Shown in pieces: positions 59,101-64,000 of a DNA stretch of 64,000 nt (positions are counted from its first letter, which is position 1; each line of letters opens with the position of its first letter). Made by a program: the position numbers and the translations under genes. The stretch lies in contig OZ020255.1 of NCBI GenBank assembly GCA_963971285.1, positions 17,628,931-17,692,930 of the forward strand, written 5' to 3'. The DNA is from Astropecten irregularis (taxonomy: Eukaryota; Echinodermata; Asteroidea; Paxillosida; Astropectinidae). The notes under the pieces are model-generated. The model had not been told where the DNA came from. It searched no databases and saw nothing but the letters and a program-made list of their open reading frames with translations.

Positions 59101-61254
59101 ATCCTCGTTGAGGAGTTTCCGTCCTCAGATGGTTGGTTAGTAACTGAAAATCCAGCTTCTTTAAGGCAGGAAGCAAGTAGACAAGATGCTCACGATTCAA
59201 GTGAAGTGAATAACCAGGTGCCAGTTTCGTTAAGACTCGAAACCCTGACCCTACCGGGGTCGAGAACTACGCAAGAGCGCCCCTCGAGGGGCGTCAAGGA
59301 GGCACAGTCAAGAAAGCCTCCCCTTCCATCTCAGCCCTTAGTGGACCGCTCCAGCGCCCCGTCCATTCCACGCCTGCGAGAAAGTGCTATGACCCCTGTT
59401 GGGAACAGCCGAAAGCACAGCAGCAGTGCACCGAATCTGCAGCACAGGACTGTACCACTGGAGCTGGAGGGAAGTAGCAAACCACCATTACCCATAGGTG
59501 AGTAATACAATAGGAGTCCGAGCTCAGAGTCAGAGCCTTACATACATCTTGTTGGTAGGACTTGCAATTGTCACCTGTATTTGTGAAGCATTGTTACATT
59601 TGAGATGTAGGAGTAAATAATTCTGGACAAAAAATCATGAAATGTGGCCACAGACAGTCAAAATAACGATATAGGCCTTGTTCACAGTGCATCCATCCTG
59701 CATTTGAAGCAGTGCAATCAAACCGAGGCTTGGATTCAAGATAGTCCGGTACCTGTTTTCATTTTAGAATTGGTGTTATCTTTTCCAAAGGGTATACAGT
59801 CAACTCCTGTTATTACAAAGTCAATCGGACAATTTTGTCGTTATAACCGGACCTGTTACAACCGGAGCGCAGTTTTTTGTAAAAGGAAGGTGATAAAATA
59901 TTATTATTATTATTATTTATTTCTGGTAATGACACCAAGGATTCCTCAAAAGTGACCAAGGCACTGTAGCTCGCAAGCCTGATGAAACCTGTCATGGAGA
60001 GATGATGAGAAGAAGATACAGTTTTAGAGGTGGGAGGAAAACCCCAGAGTTATATTCTGGGTAAAACCCACGGAATCAGGCAGGGACTGAAAACCCAATC
60101 CACTTGTGAACCGAGCCGACTTGAACCCGGTCCACAGAGGTGAAAGGCGAGGAAAGAACCGCTACGCCAACCTGACTCCCTTATACATGGCCTGTTGACA
60201 GCAATTTGAGCTTGATACCAGCTTGACTAAGCACTCTTGACATTGCTTCTACCCCCTCCTGTCCTGATCACTCTAGGAGGTTCCCCATGCTCTGTGAAGG
60301 AAAGAAGCCGCCCGTCGGGAAGAAACCCCCGATCAACACCGCCTTCCAGGAGAGTCAGAAGCACAAGCATGGAGAGGAGTCGATCACGAGACAGGCTTCA
60401 CCCACCAAACACTGACAAACAACAGGTGAGGAGATGGGGAGAAAAAATTAACCCAGTAACTTCCAGGATGACAATTTTAGCAAGCCATCAAACTGGGCTC
60501 ACCGAGGCCCTGTGGCAGAAGACTGTAAGTATGACACCTATGATGGCACGGGATTTCTTACGATTGCTGCAAAGACAAATGTCTAGATACGAGTCTCAGC
60601 CCAACATCTCTACCAAGAAGCTATGGTGGAGATGTTGCAGTGTGCCTTCCATTGTCTGGAACACTTTATCAACAAAATTGTTGCTCTCAGCAGGGCTGGA
60701 AATAAGGTTTGGTGAGGGCAAGGCCAATTTTCCATTGCAAGGGGCACCAATGCCAAGAACCAGGGCAACGAAGGCCGTGGCCTCTGTTATTTCCAGGCTT
60801 GTCTCAGTATCCGCCTTACCCGTGTATGACCCTGGTAAATCCACCTGTTACAAAATGTTGCTAGAAACTTACTCCTCTGTCCCGTATGTGAAGTCAGTTG
60901 TACAGAATTTACCACTGTTTAGAATCAACTTGGCTTGTCGCTGCTGGAAGAATTCAAAAGCATGGACTCAATCTAACCACAAGACATGCTGCCTGCTTCA
61001 AATTATCAACTCTTTTGACCACCGCTTCTATTTTTTTTCTGTTTCAGCTATTGGAGGACCTCTTCCTTGGGTCAGCCTCCAGTGTCCAACACGTATCGCC
61101 TTCCAACAGTTCGGGCCAGGTCAGAGGTCAAAGGTCATCACCGATGAGGTCAAGGGTCAGCCAGTTTCACAGCGGCGGAGGTCAGGTGGAGACGAGGGAC
61201 AAGCAGCTGGATCAGGGGATATCGGGCAGTGCCCTGACTTCTCAGGCTCAGTAG
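53037..61254 (+). CDS. ZSWIM2: ZSWIM2-like E3 ubiquitin ligase (SWIM-RING-ZZ-RING), complete
   Basis: Thirteen coding exons: 53037-53186, 53637-53713, 54128-54168, 54570-54813, 55299-55541, 56158-56242, 56575-56702, 56890-57058, 57319-57524, 58120-58260, 58935-59497, 60277-60425, 61048-61254. Total is 2403 bases, 800 residues plus TAG. Zinc modules in order: SWIM C59-x-C61-x9-C71-x-H73; RING C153, C156, C170, C174, H179, C182, C200, C203; ZZ C238 to H274; second RING C358 to C396. The start ATG has A at -3 and G at +4. Family knowledge: vertebrate ZSWIM2/MEX is a testis-enriched ubiquitin ligase tied to death-receptor apoptosis. The tail is longer than the human protein (about 633 residues from memory). 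Confidence 0.95.
53372..53569 (-). repeat. tRNA-like SINE, copy 4 (diverged)
   Basis: Reverse-strand copy in ZSWIM2 intron 1 ending 68 bases before exon 2. Box B GGCTCGAATCCCGC is retained, while box A has decayed (TGGCTAGCTGATTTGATAAG). The tail is full length. Confidence 0.7.
53637..53713 (+). CDS. ZSWIM2: ZSWIM2 exon 2: SWIM zinc finger
   Basis: Acceptor TTGAACAG|GTGTTT and donor TGCTG|GTGAGT. It encodes VFLGDPHSCTCPVFKKERDL then CKHIC, with all four SWIM ligands C59, C61, C71 and H73. The Trp codon is split TG|G. Confidence 0.95.
54128..54168 (+). CDS. ZSWIM2: ZSWIM2 exon 3: 41-base microexon-like exon
   Basis: Acceptor CTATCAG|GGTGCT and donor TTCAA|GTAAGT. It encodes (W)VLLKKFRVPRENS, aligned residue for residue with human WVLLKKFKLPRN. 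The exon is small but well supported by frame and homology. Confidence 0.93.
54570..54813 (+). CDS. ZSWIM2: ZSWIM2 exon 4: linker and first half of RING 1
   Basis: Acceptor TTTGTAG|TAACAT, chosen over a CAG 10 bases downstream because the length then matches the family exactly (ITFQLGLVEREINEILRGI). It ends with EEDVCPICQDELLNAREAVTYC, the first RING cysteines. Donor GCAG|GTTTGT. Confidence 0.92.
54998..55180. repeat. Dispersed repeat with GGTCTAGTAA motifs, copy 2 (ZSWIM2 intron 4)
   Basis: Reverse-orientation relative of 33735-33955; TATTGTGTCAAAAATCATCA and CACTGGACAGTAGGTCTAGT are diagnostic. Further CTAGAC motifs continue to about 55255. Confidence 0.6.
55299..55541 (+). CDS. ZSWIM2: ZSWIM2 exon 5: RING 1 second half and start of ZZ finger
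   Basis: Acceptor CCCAAAG|GTATGG and donor TACAG|GTAAAA. It encodes YGCAKSIHIKCMKVWAE and CPLCREDFGQ (closing RING 1 at C203), then CQHCNKSPIQGKIY, the first ZZ ligands C238 and C241. Confidence 0.95.
55656..56031. mobile_element. Family A MITE copy 3, in ZSWIM2 intron 5
   Basis: TTAA at 55656-55659 and 56028-56031, termini AGGTAATTTCTTACTTTGG and, reversed, AGGTAGTATAATCATACTT. About 370 bases, the same length as the copy at 27.4 kb. Inserted between ZSWIM2 exons 5 and 6 without disturbing them. Confidence 0.75.
56158..56242 (+). CDS. ZSWIM2: ZSWIM2 exon 6: ZZ zinc finger
   Basis: Acceptor TATACAG|GTGTAC follows a (GTTT)n pyrimidine tract. It encodes CTECFDYSLCHACYILNVHM then EHSFKFKQ, ZZ ligands C253 to H274. 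Donor CAG|GTATTG, phase 0. Confidence 0.95.
56575..56702 (+). CDS. ZSWIM2: ZSWIM2 exon 7: inter-domain linker
   Basis: Acceptor GCTTAG|AAAATG after a long T tract and donor GACAG|GTAAAC. It encodes KMNQRWRPAQRGSGTALPQA and then an acidic Leu-rich stretch (VMDDLLARDISDGDYDLLL). Human has NQKWRSLEKR at the same place. Confidence 0.92.
56741..56829. mobile_element. 89-bp hairpin element in ZSWIM2 intron 7
   Basis: GGGCCGATTTTACTAACGCT at left and AGCGTTAGTGAAATCGGCCC at right form an almost complete stem with a short loop. Same outer terminus as the longer palindromic families. Confidence 0.65.
56890..57058 (+). CDS. ZSWIM2: ZSWIM2 exon 8: first half of RING 2
   Basis: Acceptor TTTGCAG|CCAGTC and donor CAAG|GTAGTT. 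It encodes GSALLNPGVQCRVCLRGYTI then GQTLRRLPCKHK with ligands C358, C361, C376 and H378. Confidence 0.95.
57083..57238 (+). repeat. tRNA-like SINE, copy 5
   Basis: In ZSWIM2 intron 8, starting 25 bases after the exon 8 donor. It has GGCTTCTGACTGTCAAACGA, then TAGCTCAGTTGGTAAGAGCG and GGTTCGAATCCCGCTCCGG. The best-preserved full 5' flank. Confidence 0.75.
57319..57524 (+). CDS. ZSWIM2: ZSWIM2 exon 9: second half of RING 2 and conserved PG motif
   Basis: Acceptor CTTCAAAG|TTCCAC and donor GGGAG|GTGAGC. It encodes FHTSCIDPWLLHQHPTCPVD, giving ligands H381, C384 and C396, with Asp in place of the usual last Cys. LEVPGIGVTAVRLG parallels human FIPGTGLVLKQNRLG. Confidence 0.95.
57629..57880. mobile_element. 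MITE-like inverted repeat in ZSWIM2 intron 9
   Basis: GGCTGTGTACCAATTGACTG at left, CAGTCAATTGGGACGCAGC at right. The interior has matching GCGGTCGCTGACTACGGCC and GCTGCGGTCACAGCC blocks. Confidence 0.55.
58120..58260 (+). CDS. ZSWIM2: ZSWIM2 exon 10: start of variable tail
   Basis: Acceptor CCTCTAG|GTCTGG and donor CAAAG|GTCAGA. It encodes residues 449-494 including SERAPSDGVQALAADFALTG. Support is open frame and phase match with the neighbouring exons; homology is weak here. Confidence 0.85.
58279..58323 (+). repeat. Telomere-like CCCTAA/CCCTGA tract in ZSWIM2 intron 10
   Basis: Seven six-base units mixing ACCCTA and ACCCTG begin 19 bases after the exon 10 donor. Interstitial and degenerate, so a microsatellite rather than a chromosome end. 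Confidence 0.7.
58935..59497 (+). CDS. ZSWIM2: ZSWIM2 exon 11: long disordered tail exon
   Basis: Acceptor TTCACAG|TGCGTC and donor CATAG|GTGAGT. It encodes residues 496-682, Ser/Arg/Pro-rich and without a domain; contains SKPPLPI and SSAPNLQ-like short motifs. Phase continues correctly from exon 10 and into exon 12. Confidence 0.88.
60277..60425 (+). CDS. ZSWIM2: ZSWIM2 exon 12: Arg/Ser-rich segment
   Basis: Acceptor CACTCTAG|GAGGTT and donor CAACAG|GTGAGG. It encodes residues 684-732 with RSTSMERSRSRDRLHPP, an RS-like basic stretch. The reading frame stays open through the following 622-base intron, so retention would give a different C-terminus. Confidence 0.88.
61048..61254 (+). CDS. ZSWIM2: ZSWIM2 exon 13: C-terminal coding exon
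   Basis: Acceptor GTTTCAG|CTATTG after a pyrimidine tract. The frame that continues exon 12 encodes LLEDLFLGSASSVQHVSPSN and ends in SGSALTSQAQ then TAG at 61252-61254. The 3' UTR follows. Confidence 0.85.
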   Translation, partial: LLEDLFLGSASSVQHVSPSNSSGQVRGQRSSPMRSRVSQFHSGGGQVETRDKQLDQGISGSALTSQAQ

Positions 61255-61546
61255 CCTGTATTGCAAGCTGGGCTTCATCAGTCATTCACCACCGTATAAG
61301 GGGTGCCAGACTATTTTTGCGCACAAGCCTCATGTCATGTGACTAAGAAGAAACTTACAAGCGTTGTACTAATGCCCGTGGCCTGACGCAAGTCTTTATA
61401 TGTGGTTACTCGACGAGAAGTGACTCGATAAATTTGGTGTTCTGTTACAACACCTATATCATACAGCTGTTGTAAACTTGTAACGGAAACAGACATCATA
61501 TAATGATTTTATGATGTCAGCTTTAATCGGCCAATCACATTGAAAG

Positions 61547-61552
61547 AATAAA
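61547..61552 (+). terminator. AATAAA polyadenylation signal, ZSWIM2 3' UTR
   Basis: Canonical hexamer 290 bases after the stop codon, followed by T-rich sequence. A second AATAAA at 61642-61647 is an alternative. No other signal lies between the stop codon and this one. Confidence 0.6.
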
Positions 61553-61649
61553 AGTAAAGTTTTGCTGTTTTAAAGAATTTATTGGATTTTTGAATTTATT
61601 ACATTTTTCCTGTACATGTTTTAATGTTTTGTGCAAATGAAAATAAATC

Positions 61650-63558
61650 TTTCGGAAGATTTTTTAATAGCAGGAAATGCTCTCATGATATCAAATTGTT
61701 CAATACCTTGAGTTACTTTACTGCTTCTGATTGGTTGATTTGTGATCACATGGAGCCTTTAAGCATCTGTCATTGGCTATTTAGACTGGACAGCCCGGTA
61801 ACAATGCAAACCCATAAGCCACAAGCAAAAAGAGGCAATTTGTCTACGTCAATGTGTTTCCATGTGAATGAAAAATATCAACAATAGCAACTGATGATTT
61901 TGTGAGAACCCCGTCAAATTACCAACTCATACTGTTAAAGGTTAAGACCAGCAGAAAATTTTGAATAGAATTTGAATCACATTAGCAACTTCTCCTATAG
62001 GTCAGCGCGGAGTCACATTCCAATATTAAAGCAACGATTCTTGCTAACCTGAGAGCGATGAAAAAAAAGGTGGCAAGAAGTTGTATGGTTTTTAAGACAA
62101 TAAGCTGCCAGGACTGTTTAATCTTAGTATACGGTACATCAAAGAAGGATTATTGTCTGGGGGAAAAACTATGACTCGACAAGTGAAAGTCGTACAGAAC
62201 ACGATTTCTGCTTCTTGACAAAAAATACTCTTGGAAACAATTTTGAACCGTGACTCGATGGAGAGCCGGAATGCTATCTTTTGTATGTGATTTGTCCGTA
62301 GCTTGCGCCATCTACACATTGGTTTTTATTGGTCGTCACATTCATGAGAATGAAAGTACCCGGATGTCCACGCTGATCTATAAGGTGGTTGCTATCAGTT
62401 TTGCTGAACGTGGAAGTATATTATTCAGCAAAACAGCCACATTAAAAACCAAAACAGAAATTTGTATAAGCATTTTAAATGTTCGGTGTACTGTTTATTT
62501 GACTGTTTATTATTTCTAATAATTGCACTCCTTAAATTGTATCTTTTGGAGTATCTCACTAAAAAGTTTCAGACTTGAGAAGAGTTCCGGTAAATTAAAC
62601 GACAGCAACTTTAAGACACATAGGACCTAACAAACAGCCTAAACTTCCTCAAAAAGAGGCAATAAATGACTGAATTTCGACAATTTTCCCTCCTCCCCTC
62701 CCCCCCCCAAAAAATGTAAAGCGTTAACTGGTACTGGTCTCAAATGATGCTCCTTTTTAATTTTGGTTCAAATTTACACAAACATTTTCCTCCAAATATG
62801 GCTGTAGTTATTATTAACAGACTAGCCGCTGGCAATTAAAGTAACAAAGAAAATTGTAAATTCATCCAAACAAATCAAAAACGAAATAAAATGAACTGAA
62901 AATTAGTCACGCTGACAACAAAATGAAAAAGAAGAAAATTCACCCTGATAAAAGAAAAACCATATAATCCGCGAGACAGATAAGTTGACCCGTCTTCCAA
63001 ATGAAAAACGTTTTAAAATCTGAGTACCAAAGTTTCCTTTTAAAGAGTCGCCTTCCAATATTCGGTGGTCTGATTTTGGAAAAATGTTTTGTTTTTTTAC
63101 AGTTTTGGCCAAAGTTTACAGCCCAAAAATTTTTTACTGCAAAAAAGTTTCTCAATAAATATGAACAGCATACACATGAATTCGCTATTAAGCAAACTAA
63201 CAATTTGCTTAGCGTGCTTCACAAGCCCTAACCCATTTCATGTACATATTTTCAATAACTGATACTTTTGTTTGGCTCACATTTGCTTAGAGAATCATTT
63301 TCGCTAAGCAGATTTGTATGCATGATGAGTGCTAAGTGTCGCTGCTAAAAGTCTTAAAAAGACCATACTTATGAGCATTTTTCCCCGCCTTTTTTCAGTC
63401 AGACTCCAAATAATAGAATATCAATATGCCTATTGATAATTGATTCTTGGTTACCATTCAGTTTTGTTACAATCCCGGAATTTTATGTCTTTGTGCACGT
63501 GGTGGTTTTTTGTTTTTACCGATTCCTCCGGTTGCCATGGTAACGTCGCTGCATGCAT
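61650..63558. other. Intergenic region between ZSWIM2 and the right-hand minus-strand gene
   Basis: AT-rich with short frames only. No repeat with clear ends and no RNA gene seen. The 3' UTR of the minus-strand gene should extend leftward from 63558, but I could not place its polyadenylation signal. Confidence 0.5.
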
Positions 63559-63639
63559 CTAGTACAGTGTCTCTGCGTTACTGTTCCTCGGCTTCTTGAT
63601 TTTCTCCTTGTTCTTCATGATGACGTCGTACAGGGAAAG
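63559..63639 (-). CDS. Terminal coding exon of an unrecognised minus-strand gene (partial)
   Basis: On the minus strand a good acceptor (CCATCACACAG|CTTTCC) is followed by 26 codons ending in TAG: LSLYDVIMKNKEKIKKPRNS then NAETLY. The basic, hydrophilic composition and phase-0 acceptor look like a real last exon rather than noise. I do not recognise the protein. The rest of the gene would lie right of the window, tail to tail with ZSWIM2. Confidence 0.5.
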   Translation of the reverse strand, partial: LSLYDVIMKNKEKIKKPRNSNAETLY

Positions 63640-63813
63640 CTGTGTGATGGGGGAGACAAAATAGGGAATATCAATTGCCGTATCGAGAAAAGTTGGCGGG
63701 CCCCGATAAAATCCTGCTGAAAATAGGCCCCTCCCAGAATGGATAACTGATCTTGTATCTCTATGGTGACGTTTTTGGGGATATGGGCCAAGTTGGGTCA
63801 GCAAGCCGCCATC

Positions 63814-64000
63814 TTAAAGGTACAGTACAGGATTGGTAACATACCCAAACAGAAATGTTCACAGATTTATGAATACCTTTCAGGGTGTGAAGATGGTACT
63901 GGTAGAAACATACCGTTAAATTATTTCCAGCTGAAATGGTGTATTTATCCAGAAATTAGTCCGAAAACAGTTTTGATCTCTGGGTAAGATCTAAACCATT
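63814..64000. mobile_element. Family A MITE copy 4, cut by the window edge
   Basis: Begins TTAAAGGTACAGTACAGGAT, closely matching copy 2 through ACATACCCAAACAGAAATG and to the GATCTAAACCATT at the edge. Confidence 0.65.

Noticed and set aside
1-64000. CRISPR array, bacterial operon, phage or viral gene cluster
   Set aside because: No regularly spaced direct repeats with unique spacers, no tightly packed ORFs, and no recognisable viral, reverse-transcriptase or transposase domains in any frame I read.

Overview
The window is eukaryotic genomic DNA, most likely from an echinoderm and plausibly a sea star. It has long introns, GT-AG splice sites, multi-exon genes that read as animal orthologues, many short palindromic non-autonomous transposons, and one foldback element built like the TU elements I remember from sea urchin. 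Species is inferred from style and gene content only. There is no bacterial operon, CRISPR array or phage-like module.

Left and middle (about 1 to 50.1 kb, minus strand): one large gene for a PDZ-PH-RhoGAP protein of the ARHGAP21/ARHGAP23 family (fly RhoGAP19D, worm PAC-1 class). Thirteen coding exons were joined by hand and stay in frame for 1961 codons. The N-terminal ATG exon is at 43158-43262, the PDZ domain spans two exons (21850-22027 and 11520-11706), a 2.2-kb disordered exon lies at 9093-11293, then come PH exons and RhoGAP exons. The C-terminal exon runs off the left edge at base 1. A noncoding first exon is inferred at about 49914-50095, with a GC box just upstream. Introns of 21 kb, 10 kb and 6.7 kb hold most of the repeats.

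Intergenic (about 50.1 to 53.0 kb): the putative promoter side of the RhoGAP gene, a small hairpin element, and a complete foldback transposon (51445-52498) whose inverted termini are arrays of a 15-16 bp minisatellite flanked by an 8-bp target duplication.

Right (53.0 to 61.7 kb, plus strand): a complete 13-exon gene for ZSWIM2 (MEX), an E3 ubiquitin ligase with a SWIM finger, RING, ZZ finger, second RING, and a long Ser/Arg-rich tail; 800 codons, all exon phases consistent. The two genes are divergent. At the far right (63559-63639, minus) lies the terminal coding exon of a third, unrecognised gene.

Between the exons, several repeat families recur: a tRNA-like SINE family (at least five copies), a TTAA-flanked family (four copies), and a group of palindromic elements sharing the terminal sequence GGGGYCRATTTCA. 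I see no multi-gene accessory system. The most unusual structure is the foldback element between the two divergent genes.
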